The translations under genes were made by a program, and so were the position numbers. This document shows, piece by piece, positions 45,801-57,116 of a DNA stretch of 64,000 nt (the stretch's first letter is position 1; each line of letters starts with the position of its first letter). Origin of the DNA: Streblospio benedicti. Its lineage: Eukaryota; Annelida; Polychaeta; Spionida; Spionidae. Where the stretch lies: contig CM032666.1 in assembly GCA_019095985.1 (NCBI GenBank), positions 39,000,154-39,064,153 on the forward strand, read 5' to 3'. Below the pieces are notes generated by a model that was not told where the DNA came from, did no database searches, and saw nothing but the letters and a program-made list of their open reading frames with translations.

Positions 45801-48800
45801 AAATATGGGCTAGATTGGTAAGTAAATCATTTGGGTGGAAGGTAAATATGTATTTGAATGATTTTTTCCAGTGTGGAATAACACTTTACTAAGTTTGATT
45901 GGAAATAGACCAACAATGCAATCAAAACTACATCATACAACGTCAATGGTTACATAACATCAATAATTTCAATGTATCTACCTCTCTAAACAACCCATCC
46001 TTTGCATTTTCATTCTATTGTTTGCTAATCATACGATTTCAGAAAACTCATTTCAGATTTCAGTCAACTTCAACAAAACTACTGAAGTAGTTGAGCTTTA
46101 ATAACGATCATGTCCCAATAGATCTGGTGTAAATAATAAGATTCTATAACATGAGAGAAATTTGCCAGATTTAATTTTCTGCAAGAATTTCCTTGCTTTT
46201 ACTAACCCTAAATACATTGTTTAATTTTTATTTAAGAGCCATATATATCAAGCCATGATGAAAGTGGAATAGTTCTGTAACAATTACATTTGATATTCAA
46301 ACAATCAAATACTGCACTTTGACTGATAAAAATCCATCCAATTTAGTATAATTAAATGAGCATGTTGATTCCCCCAAATGTAAATTACCTACTTATTCTA
46401 TATTGTGAAAATTAAGTAGGCTTGAAGCATTTATGTAAATTTGGCTGACTTTTTTCCTCTTATTTATATCAAATTTACCACTCTGGGTATTGGATGGCAG
46501 ATTGACACATCTTGACATCTGATTCTCAGATTGAAATTTACATGTTTAGATTGAAAAAAGGTCATATTGGGAATTAGTTTCGTGTATGATGAGGAGCATA
46601 TGATGTTGGCAAACATAAACTGTGTTTTGTTCAAATCCGTACATAGTGTCAATGTAGCATAATTTCAACCAGCAACTTATGATCTAATTATGAGTATTAG
46701 AACTTTGAACCTTGTTATTCGTTTTAAATGAAAAACCATCAGGATGTCTGATTAGCTAATCTAACATAGAAAACTAAGTTTCAAAACTAGGTTTTACAAT
46801 TAGGTTTTATCAAATACAGTGAAACTGTCCATATAAGACAGGTGCCCTTAATACAGGTTCACTTTATATATAATAGGATACATTGAAAACAATGGGAAAC
46901 AGAAGTGAAAAGTGACCATAATAGACAGGTGTCTTTAAAAGGAAGGTGTCCTATAGACAAGTTACACTGTATGAAGTTAATAATACATGTATTCAAATCA
47001 ATATTTGCAATGCTTGTAGGTGGACCCCAGATTGAAAGAAAGAAGTCACAGCCAATATCCACAAGAAAAGACCAAACATACAAAAACAAATGTAAGAAAT
47101 TCATTCACATAAAACAAATTGTCTGACATTTATGTATATCAATGGAAAGTTACTTTTATCGTCATAAAATGTAAAGATAAGAGGCAGACGAAATAATCAT
47201 GGATGGGTAAACTTCAAACATGTTCAATCTTCTGTGCATGCACAAAATATCAAACAAACAAGTTCAAGTTAACTGTAGATATGATCTAAAATGTTTTGTA
47301 TGGCATACTTAGAGAGAAAGCAAGCATTTTATATAAAACTAGCTCAAAGTTAAATTCTATAACTTCCACAGATGATACAAAAAGTTTGTGCTTATAAATT
47401 GTAATTGGGCACAGCATATAATCAGACGCCTTCAATTGTAATACAAGTCTTTCATCAATCCCAAACAATATATTTCCAGAGATCACACAGATAACACACG
47501 GGAGAGCCCAACGAGATGATTAATATACTTCTTGCACCAAGCAGACTACACAAATCTTACGGCACATTAACACAGAAAAAAAAAGTCCCCAAAACAGCAT
47601 TCCCTACAGTCGTCTGATGCCGAATGCGATCAATGGAAAGTTTCCTACTGGAGGTAGCAACACACATGATAGGCCACGTGTGTACAAAATGTATACTGAC
47701 ACCTACAGAGTGTATGTTACAGAGATGTAGACCACGTGCGCACCGGTCTACTTGCTCATCCAGACCCATAAACACAGCAACCACGGCAATGTGCATTGAG
47801 AGCTCACGTGGCTGCTGGATCCATTGACTATGCCCTCACTTTGTTGTTTACGTCTGCTGTCAATCACACAATGGCTAGACAACCTGTTGTGTTTTAACAG
47901 AGGGACACATGATCATTGAGGACACTGAATGGCATTGGAGACAGTTACTTAGCACAATTTGATTACACTTATTTAGTAGTTGGAATTACACGGCCACAGC
48001 ATGTTTCAACAAACTTTTATATATAGATACCAGATCATTGCCATCCTTTTGCTTGGCACACTAGACGTCCGTTCTCCACTCCCTGGGGAGTATACAGTAT
48101 TTGGCGTAGTGAATGAATAGCTAACACTAAAATAAGCATTCTAAGAAATACTTACATATGGAATGTAGGCAATTGATAATGTTGGCAATGAGTGATTTCA
48201 TGCTCTACTCAGGTATTTGTCTAGAATTGCATCTTCTAACTTTACTGAAACAAAACTGAAACTTGCAATAGAAACTTTTAGAATTTGAGATGAAACCTTC
48301 GAAATTTCCGTAAGTCTAACATGATGATATTGGTACCTGGTAAAATTCTTTAATGTTTTAGAATTCTAACATTATTTTGTAGATGCAAATAGTTTAAAAC
48401 TTTTAAATCTAAGATTCAACTTCTTTTCATGCATTTCCTTCCCTCAAATTAAAACAAATGCTGAGCAAGGTGCAAATCAAAACAGTTATCTCATCTAACT
48501 AATATTTCAGTGACACAGACATTCAAACTGTTGAATAACTCAATTTCTATTATTCTGTCTTGTATATTGATTGTCAAATCAATATTAATATTGACAAAAC
48601 CGGACAAGAACCTTTTCCACCTACAAGTTTCTATAGATGACGTTATTGCAGTGTATTCCTCCAACTATAATATTTGCTCATCTTTAGCTCAAGGTTGTTC
48701 TGAACATTATCTATTCAATCCAAAGTTCACATTCCATCAAAAAACATTTCATCACTTGTGATAGGAGCACAGCATCAGTTTTAATGCAGACTTTTATAAC

Positions 48801-51800
48801 TTGTTGGTTATCTAAATGACTTAAGTTGCAATTGTTTTTTTATTCATGTGACAAATAAGTGGTGATGTCGGTGCGAATCAATTCTATTTAGCTGTTAAAT
48901 GCATCTATTAGGTATTAGGGTGGAGAATATAGAAACTGCCTTACTTCCTAAAAGGTACTATATATGCATTTTAATGATTGCACCTTCCAAGACCCCATAG
49001 ATTTAAATATCACATCTTCTCTAATCATGTCCTAATAATGCTTCTAAGTGTCACAATAAAAAGCAACTTTGATTACACAAATTTGATATCAACGATGCCA
49101 TGAAACTGAAAATTTACGACACAATAAAGCAGAATCATTTTGGGGCTAATTTTTGCAATTCCATTTGTTTATGGGGCAATAGGAGGTGTTTAATAGCTAT
49201 TTCTCTAATCCTTAACAAAGACACAATACAATCTTCCTTGCCGAGAATAAAGCAACTTCATTTACACACCCATAAAGATGACAAATTCTTAATGTACATG
49301 TTGAAACATTGTCTCAAGTTATGTTAAAGCGTCCACAACTTAAAATCTTGTCACAATGTCACCATCCTTTTTGTCTGATCTAGACTGCAATCGTCATTAA
49401 AATATTTGCTTTTAAAAAACACATAACTTCAGGAGCTCCTTAATCTGCGTTTTTATATGAGAATTGTCGATGTATTGTTCCACATTGTCCTTAGAAGTAG
49501 TTACTCCCACATATTGTACTATAATTTTTAAAAAACCCAACATGTCTTAGATTAAAAGCATGCCCCATGTAAAAGAGATATTTGGTAAGTAAATAACCTA
49601 AAATCATCCCGTTTACATTGCTCAAACAATTGTGACACCTATGTCAAACATGGTATTTCGGTATTTTGGGGACATATAGGCATTACGTTGCTCCCACACT
49701 TGTTTCAATATCAATATTACTAATATATTTTTTCATATCTTTTATAATAAGTCATGATATGTTCTGGGTGGCAACATATCCTAATAATTTTTTCCCTCTA
49801 ATAATTGTTGGGTAAGTTAACCTGAATGCCACTTGTGTGAGTAACATTCTGTTACTCCCAATATGTCCCATTACCACTACAATTTACTCAAACAGAAGTA
49901 AGGATTTTGAGGGCGGGTGTGAGGTGTAAGTTGTATAGCAGTGCCACTGCGAACAATACTTCTAATCAATGCTTCTTTATATTTCATGGATATCATATGA
50001 CCAATTTAACAAAAATAAAATGTCCAGTTACCCCCACCATCTAGTGGACATGTGTTCCCACCAACTGGACATTTGGTTACTCCCACTTTTACACATTCTG
50101 AAATACTAATAATTTCCTAACACTTACAGTGTTTTGAAAGTATTTAACTTGGCATAAGAAATTTAATCCTTTTTAAAGTTCATTTTTAACACCTATATCA
50201 AGAAGAGCAAAGATATTTCAAATGTCCTGTTACCCCCAACCATGACCCGTTACCACCACAATTACACAAACAGAAATTAAGTGTTGGAGGTATTTTAAGT
50301 TGTATAGCAGTTGTCTAGCCCCTGCTAGAAAATTATGAAGATACAAACTGAAATTTAAAAATTGGACACTTTGCAGAGAAGTGGGAGCGATACCGTGACC
50401 AGTCTCATCTATATGTGATAAAGAGATTTTCTGCATGTGATGCAGAATTATGTTAAATCTTTTATTCAGAGTCAATGTTTATGAGAACGGGACCTAAATT
50501 AAATATTTGCCCATCAGAATTGCTAAATGTTTACATGATTATTCCCGTGAATTAACCCTACAGAGGTTTTATAAAGAAAACAGGTCCTATTTTCAGGAGC
50601 GTGAACATATAACAAAGCCCTGAACTTGTGGACCAGCAGACTGACAATGCACTGAGTGCTACTGAGGTATGATTATTACATTATTTCTGGATATTGGACA
50701 CGGGCTAGACAAACTAAACCTACAACCACTAAGATTACTACATTATTTCTGGATATAGGACACTGTCTAGGCAAACTAAACCTACAACCACTAAATATAG
50801 TTGTAACTCCCAAGTTAAGTGCACAATACCTGATTTTTAAAAAAAATCTTTAAACGTGTAATATATCGTGCAAAAATGGACAAACTCACATATAGTTATA
50901 TGAAACACGCCGAGTTTGTTGTTATTTTAATAGTCATGTGATAACAAGCCTCTGTTTGGTTTCAACATGGCAAACATGTCAAAAGGGGGGATGGATATAA
51001 ATTGATAGTCTTCGAAAGTAACACGATATCTTTAGAAGCTCTGGATAACAATTCTGGAGATTTATGGGTCTGGGTTAAGTCTGCAGTTGCTTTTATCACG
51101 AATACTTTGTGAACATAAAAACAATGGAAACTTTTATCTTTTTATGTCATCAGATCACTCTACATAGGAGTTATTTAACCTTTTCACATCACATCAATCA
51201 AGTACACCTCAATTCAAGCACAATGTTCTGTATTTTGCTGCCTTTTTATCATTGAATAATTAATATTGTTATGCTTTATTTGCTCACAAATAAACTAAAA
51301 AAATATTAATTCTCCATAACACTATGTATAGTGTGGTATGGTTTTAATTTTTTGTGTTAAAATGAGTTCAATAAAAAATATGTTCATTAGGGTGCAATGG
51401 ACATTCTTACTTCATCTTTCTAATTCATTGTCTATTCATTCCCATAACCTGTGTCTCAAATCACACTTAACATAATTTATTACGCTATTATTTTCTGGTC
51501 CTGTTTTTTATTACTTCCGAGTGTTTTTCAGTAAATTAAAGTTAAATATGCAAAAAGCTTGATTATAAGCCAACCTGGCCAATAATGTAGTCTGATGATC
51601 ACAGCAGGGCTCTTGATAGATAATCATTATGAATGACACATGAGCAATATCTCAATGAATTTCTACTTTCTATTCTTATGACAAATCTTTCATCCATAAA
51701 ATATCATGAAGTTGACGAATATCATTTGCTTTCATTCACAGAACTGCTGCATGCAAACGGGAATTAATACAATATCTGAATTGCCCAGTATTTTTTCCTC

Positions 51801-54800
51801 TGATTTATGTCTCTTCTACATAATGATGCTTGACAAAGAAACACATGGCACATATTTGAATGAACACGTAGGCTTACTATTTATGGTTCACTACATTCAT
51901 ATCAATATCAACTACAGACTACCTAAACAAGGGCATCTATTGATATCTTTTTTTAAATAGTACAGTACATGTCTTGAGCTGCCAAATGAAACATTCTGTC
52001 AACAACTTTATCCTCATTTCTGGTTGATAGTTTTGTAGAAAAAAGCCCCATATTGATTGGTTATCAGAATGAATGCTAAACCCATGCCTGAGTTTTTATC
52101 TCCTACACAATCCAAAAATAACTGTTTCTCAATACATTTGTGGAAATGCCTCAATCACATGGAAAGGAATCTCATTTTATATATTACACCAATCATAAGT
52201 TAGTTTCATGGCAATCTCTGTGAAATGAAAACACTCTGGTAAAATTCTTGAGCAAACATCTATAGTTGACAACTAAATCATACTTTCACATGTTTACCAG
52301 CAAAATCGCTAGTGATGTAGTGACATGGCATAACGAGAAGTATTTCAGATCAAATATAAAATGTTATTTGTGTTGGACTATACACATGCAGGCTTGAGGA
52401 GATTTTTAATCCCATTTATGCCCTACTTCTGTCTGTCTATCCTACAAAAAATTGCCTCGGAAATTGTGTCAAATCACAAATCAATACGCCGCCTAATCAT
52501 CTGAACAATTAATATCTCTTACACATGTACATGACTAATATTCAACCACTTTATACACTGATTAAAACTCATACATCTTTATACCCCCTCCTGATGATCA
52601 CCCACCTATAAAAAACAAACTCGATCGTACAGTCTGATCATGTAGTAATCAGCGAGACAATTCGATAGATACTTTAACGTTTTTGCCAGTGTACATGTAG
52701 GATTATGATAATGGTACGTGGAACGTTTAGATCGACCCGGCCAGGATTTAACAACCTACTCACCTATTATTCTTATATAATATTCTTATAGGGGCGTGGC
52801 CATGGTTGTTTGTTTTTATTTTTGGAAATTCGCCTGCAATCGCTTTCCTGGGGCGCTTTCACGCATTTTGAGTGTTGCACTTTATGGGAAATCGCCTTTT
52901 ACGGGTTTATTTGTTCTTCATGCGCTTGCTTTCATCATTATTAACGAGAAAACTGACTTACCATCCCGAATCGGGTACAAATGATTCTTTTTTTATTCTA
53001 CGACGCACTTCCGACTTTCGCCATCACATTGTTGCTGCGTGTGTTATGTTTCTCTGTTGCTGCGGGCGTTATGTCTCCGTAGGGACGGGGAAGGCTTAAT
53101 TTCTATAAATATCCCATTTGTGTCTTAAGCGATATGGGAATTGTCACTAACGCATTATTATTTTCAATAAAAAATATTACTGGATTTCCATATTTCAGAC
53201 AAACAAAAATTCCCATTCCACCCCCACCCATACAGTACTTTTCAACACACATGGGGTAAATTCCCACACACATTTAAGATTCTAGGAAAGGCACAACTAG
53301 GACCCAATGTCACTAAGACAGCATCTGCCCATACTCAGAGAGCCCTGCACATCATTACACGAATAAAAATAAGATTGAACAGCCAACTCACGCGGCCTGA
53401 CGACTTGATGCCCTTAATCATGCAGGCGCACACGATGACCCAGGACAGCAGCAGACACAGAACCAGCTGCCACTTGGGGGCGCCCATCTCGTGGAAACCT
53501 CCGGAGATCTCCAGCACATGCCGGCTGCAAAGGATGGTAGTCATTGTAGAGGGGGAGGGGTAATATCAAAGGGTTGCCAATCTCCCATATTCCAAAATTC
53601 TGTTTACCCGTCTCCATTCTCCCACTTTTTTCGGTCCCAATTCCCATCTCCCAAACCCCTCCACATTGTAGTATGGTTAGTCTCATTTTGAGCTCAACGT
53701 GAAACATTAATAGGGCACACTGATAATAAAGATTAATTTTAGACTGGTTGATAAAATTTGCTAAACATTTCCTTCAAAGTGCCAAAACGCACGTATAAGT
53801 AAACATTTTGACAATTTTGTTACGTTTTGGGAACTAAAGTGCAGAAACAAAACAGAGGTAATACCAAAAATGCATGTAAAAGTCTTACCCATAATAAATC
53901 AGATATCAGATATCAGCATTCTCAACGTGAAAAATACCTTTCACATTATAACTGCCCCCCCCCCTCCCCATGTCCCTGAGTCTACCCATAATAAACATAA
54001 TTTTTCAAACGAGAACATTTCGTTATGGTACTCACTGGAAGTACTCATCGCTGGGGCTGCGGGAGGCGAGGCCCGTGTAGTTGGCAGCGCCCACCATCTG
54101 CTCGAGTTCCTCAAGGCGTTCCGGCGCCGTGTTGTTCAGTGTGTGGCACGTGTGGTTGAACCATGTGCCATTGATGGAGCCACACTTGCCCTCGTGCATG
54201 CTGCCCTGCACCCGGCACGCTGTGGACACGAGGTATGATGATGTGATGCACGAGTTTTTGTTAAGGCCCGTCCACACCTCTACGACTATGGCCGACGTGA
54301 CGTCGCATCGGAAATAGCCGCGGCAGTAAGGACACGTTTACGACTATGATTTCATATATATCTGTCACGTCGGAGGCTGTCGTGAAGATTGAACGTGTTC
54401 CGTCGTAATCGGGCATTGTGGTGTATAGTTGGCAATAGTTGTGTTGGTGTGGACACTCCTACGACGCAACGGGTCGTCTTAACAGCTTTAACGTCGCAAT
54501 CTTAATACGTTTACGTATCTCTGGTAGTGCATTTATCGTCAAAATGCATGAGGTTTAATCAATAATGTTGAAAATTGCATTGATGTTGGCATCGTTTATC
54601 ATTTGCCGCTTTAGTCTATGAAACACACGACGAACCGTCGTGGTGGTGTGAACAGGCCTGTCATAACCATACAGTTTTACAATTTTTCTCTGCGACGCTC
54701 TCCGACCGTTGCGTCGTAAGGCGTCGGCCACAGTCTAACCGGTGTGGACAGGGCTTTAGTCTACTATCCATATGCTCAGTCGTTATCTACACCAGGTTAT

Positions 54801-57116
54801 TGGCATCCTTGTCATTCTATATTGCATTTCTCAACTATCTGGGGAGCATACGGCCACAATTGCAACCGTGCAAATAGATTCAGTTAGAGATGAGGTTGCT
54901 CAAAACCCAGACCTGATCGGGAAACAAATTCAAGACTTTCTGGTCACGAGTCTGACTCCCTATAAGCACTCAGCCACACGATTCAAAATTAAATAATTTG
55001 AATGCGAGTACTGGAAATAGTTAAATAAATGTTTGTCATCGATCAAGTATAAAATGCTAAGAATTATTCAGTGAAATAATTAACTTCTTGAATAGTGGAG
55101 TTCAAGCAAATTCTAACGATTATGCATTTATCTTTGAAGTAACAGTCAATGTTTTTCACATTGCAAAGGACAAAACAAATTGAAATACAAAAATCATATT
55201 ATAACAGACTTCAAAAGAATACTCCTTTAGAGCAACAAGTGTGTAAGTAAGAACCTTACCGTCTGTGTTCCATTCGTTGCCACACGTCGCCCATGGCAAC
55301 TCGCTTGTCAAACTTGAGAACAGGTAGTAAAACGTCCACGCGATGATCACATTGTAGTAGATACACACGAAGAATGAGACGAGGAACATGGCAAAACCAA
55401 TACCTGGAAACAAAAATTGATGTTCAATTGATGGATTGATGTGTACACACATACATTTTGTTATGTGATGAATTTTTCTCTAAAACAAGGCCTATGGCTA
55501 TGGCCGTCAATGAGAAGAGTTAACGTATATACTTTATTTTAGTAAACAATTATAAATGTTTTGTATTGAGAAATTCATGTAAAATGAAATGTGCCAATTG
55601 TTTGGTAATAGACATTGTTTTGAATTCAATTTGTGTGATGCATAAAATGGTTTCATCAAAGCCCTCCATGACTTAGAAAAATGCTAACCTTGAGAGAATG
55701 TCTAGATAAAACTTGTAAAACTGGCCACGATTTGCCAAACTGAGCTCCTTTAAAGTTAATTTCAAACCAATTTCAGTACTTTGCTCTGTTGATCCTTCAC
55801 AACAACTGACCTACATTGAATATTCACCCGCTAAAGATTTAAAAAATTGTGCAGGCTTTTACACTATCTCTCAAGATAGCTTTCAATATTTCTCAAATCT
55901 TCATCACTCACAAAAGATCGGAAACAATTGAAAGCTAGTACTAGTAGCAAGGTATCCTAATGAATCCTCAAAAGACCATGTAAAATCTGAGAACAAAGAA
56001 ACTAACCTGTGAAGATTGGAGAGGCCTTCCATATGGACACCACACCGGAGCTGGCGTACTGACCAAATGCTGACTCAAGGAAGAACAGGGGGATACCCGT
56101 AATGACCAGCATCAGACAGAACGGCAGCACAAACGCACCTGTAACCATCAAGCATGTTAAATGTAAATGGTGTGTTTTATAGCCGTGATTCAAGACTTGT
56201 TCTCACGACTTTACATTTTACACCAGGTCATTGGCACACTTGTTGTTCTAATGAAACTGTAAATGTGGTGGTTTATAGTCATGAATCAAGTATTGTTCTC
56301 ACGATTTTACATTTTACACCGGGTCATTGGCATACTTGTCGATCATTTGATCATTTCTCACATACTTGCATCTGCAGCACATAATGTCACATTCAGCGCA
56401 CAATGCCAATCACTCATACACTCTTTCAACCCAGTGATCTCTACCTAGGTGGCTCTCAATTAGAATATTCATTTTCCACCCTTTGTTACTTCATAATTAG
56501 AAAAATATTCATATCTGATTTAACCACTTGCACTCACCCCCTCCATTTTTGTAGCATTGATAGGGGAACCGCCACACATTGCCGAGCCCCACAGCATACG
56601 ACAGACACGAGAAGAGGAAGTCCAGACGCCCACTCCAGTTGCCTCGCACCTGGTTCTCATCCTACACACAGCATGAGATTGCACTGGTTAAAAGTTTAAA
56701 CAATATTCTCATCATCTTGTTATTGCTTATTGCTTTTCAGTTATCTCGTGTTAAAGAGTTCCTTTCAACTACATTTTGAACATACTTTACTTGGTAAGTT
56801 TATATGGTTAAAGCTGACAGCAACCCAAGAAATCAACCAATATTCTGAAAAAAAACCCCGAAGAACTCCCCCACCCCCTTACTCCAACCCCACCCCTCTA
56901 CCAATCCTTATTGAAATCCTAGATGCTACTAGCACCTTAGGCTTGTAAGTATAAGAGTTAAAAAAAACCCCGGCAACTTACGCCCTCATCTACATATGAT
57001 GACAGACGCCTGCGACGTGTCGCTGTGATGCCTGGAGAAGTTGGAGTTGTCACGGACTTCTCATGGTTCGAGTCTCCGTTAGGCACACTGATTGTTAAGC
57101 TCTTGGTGTTCTTCAT
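33880..57116 (-). CDS. SLC6A5: Na+/Cl- dependent glycine-type neurotransmitter transporter (15 coding exons)
   Basis: Twelve-helix SLC6 carrier driving amino-acid uptake with Na+ and Cl-. Exons in gene order: 57116-56982, 56661-56538, 56138-56007, 55403-55260, 54219-54036, 53524-53392, 44744-44635, 43354-43226, 42175-42051, 41486-41374, 40864-40727, 40286-40187, 39571-39471, 39104-38931, 34071-33880. All are GT/AG and in phase, giving 677 aa. Signatures: [10 protein letters not shown] and NGGGAF (TM1-2), IYYNVIIAW (TM3), the two Cys of extracellular loop 2 with four N-glycosylation sequons, [14 protein letters not shown] (TM5), [20 protein letters not shown] (TM6), [27 protein letters not shown], and [16 protein letters not shown] after TM12. 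GlyT2 is the closest I recall, also because the protein ends T-Q-C like GlyT2. TM6 has Pro-Gly where I recall Ala-Ala in GlyT2, so the substrate could differ. Intron 6 is 8.6 kb. Intron 14 holds a PARP gene in antisense. Confidence 0.9.
35375..37970 (+). CDS. PARP6/8: PARP6/PARP8-type mono-ADP-ribosyltransferase with repeat insert
   Basis: Probable mono-ADP-ribosyltransferase. Exons 35375-35577, 36004-36142 and 36637-37970 join in phase; from the ATG at 35395 this gives 551 aa. Before the catalytic core, [14 protein letters not shown] and QHQYVIAY follow the PARP6/8 pattern. Catalytic motifs: [19 protein letters not shown] (NAD-binding His), YGKGIYLSP (Tyr), then [13 protein letters not shown] and RFLFVYED, the closing strands of this subfamily. 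Between YLSP and CIALCEV lie 268 residues, against about 46 in human PARP6; the extra part is rich in Asn, Gln, Pro, Tyr and Gly, with repeats of the type YNQPxxPxSxDFxNQQ. Vertebrate PARP6/8 have several hundred more N-terminal residues. The first exon has a good acceptor, so upstream exons may exist, or the protein is short. The stop is followed by AATAAA at 38443. Confidence 0.85.
36940..37480 (+). repeat. Coding repeats inside the PARP catalytic domain
   Basis: Degenerate units of about 22-25 codons, best seen as [34 protein letters not shown] and [17 protein letters not shown]. Nucleotide similarity between units is modest but the spacing of Asn-Gln and Asp-Phe is kept, which suggests an old expansion under some constraint. 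Confidence 0.75.
38443..38448 (+). terminator. Candidate polyadenylation signal of the nested PARP gene
   Basis: AATAAA about 470 nt after the PARP stop codon, still inside SLC6 intron 14 and about 480 nt from the nearest SLC6 exon. Confidence 0.5.
38762..38910. mobile_element. MITE-like element, 'ccatccaag' family, copy 3
   Basis: Left end 'accgtatacaaccatccaag' and right end 'tggttggatggctgtttacg' are inverted. A shorter, more diverged interior than the copies at 24254 and 25908. It ends 20 bp from the donor of SLC6 exon 14. Confidence 0.65.
41630..41735. repeat. Repeat shared by SLC6 introns 8 and 9 (copy A)
   Basis: Contains 'ttaaccttatcgagaccaag' and 'aaccctgtctgatcttgtc'. Copy B is at 42962-43075 in the neighbouring intron, in the same orientation. 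Confidence 0.75.
42467..42835. repeat. Diverged tandem duplication, unit about 185 bp
   Basis: Two head-to-tail copies (about 42467-42651 and 42652-42835), each with 'aaatacaagattttac', 'aaatttgatataggtta' and 'ttccatttaaaaaa' in order. In SLC6 intron 8. Non-coding. Confidence 0.75.
42962..43075. repeat. Repeat shared by SLC6 introns 8 and 9 (copy B)
   Basis: Aligns with 41630-41735 through 'ttaaccttatcgagaccaag', 'aaccctgtctgatcttgtc' and 'cccaatttagt'. Probably a dispersed repeat. Confidence 0.75.
46818..46970. mobile_element. Short inverted-end repeat
   Basis: Starts 'acagtgaaactgtccatata' and ends 'gacaagttacactgtat', so the ends are inverted. Related to the pair near 5086-5370 through the phrase 'agtgaaaagt'. 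Confidence 0.55.
49860..50315. repeat. Direct repeat pair, about 75 bp each, 380 bp apart
   Basis: 'ccattaccactacaattta' near 49867 recurs as 'ccgttaccaccacaattaca' near 50247. Both are followed by 'caaacagaa' and end in 'aagttgtatagcagt'. The space between holds further 'gttacccccac' phrases. Confidence 0.65.
50676..50800. repeat. 62-bp tandem duplication
   Basis: 'ttatttctggatat' followed by 'aaactaaacctacaaccact' occurs twice at a 62-bp period with few differences. Confidence 0.8.
54264..54755. mobile_element. Non-autonomous Harbinger-like DNA transposon
   Basis: 492-bp element with termini 'aggcccgtccacacc' and 'ggtgtggacagggct' (13 of 15 positions inverted), flanked on both sides by TTA (54261-54263 and 54756-54758). 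A TTA duplication and G/C-rich ends fit PIF/Harbinger elements. The interior has many 'acgac' and 'cgtcg' words, is richer in CpG than its surroundings, and encodes nothing recognisable. It starts 43 bp from the acceptor of SLC6 exon 5. Confidence 0.75.
56180..56345. repeat. Tandem pair, about 96-bp unit
   Basis: 'attcaagacttgttctcacg' and 'ttacattttacaccaggtca' recur as 'aatcaagtattgttctcacg' and 'ttacattttacaccgggtca' about 96 bp later. A related piece lies near 54785. In SLC6 intron 2, with a related piece in intron 4. Confidence 0.75.

Larger units (their letters stand above)
44745..53391 (-). other. SLC6 intron 6, 8.6 kb
   Basis: The largest intron, between the exons for TM4-5 and TM5-6. 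No second gene recognised on either strand. It contains a short 'acagtgaaac' repeat (46818-46970), a direct repeat pair (49860 and 50243), a 62-bp duplication (50676-50800) and a GC-richer block (52790-53100). Confidence 0.6.

Noticed and set aside
52796-53099. Two overlapping hydrophobic open frames
   Set aside because: No motif, no splice sites in phase and no similarity that I recognise; listed only as a composition anomaly.
54772-54996. 74-codon + strand frame with a signal-like start
   Set aside because: Its beginning is part of a repeat also found near 56200-56320, it lies in an SLC6 intron, and no splice context or family match supports it.
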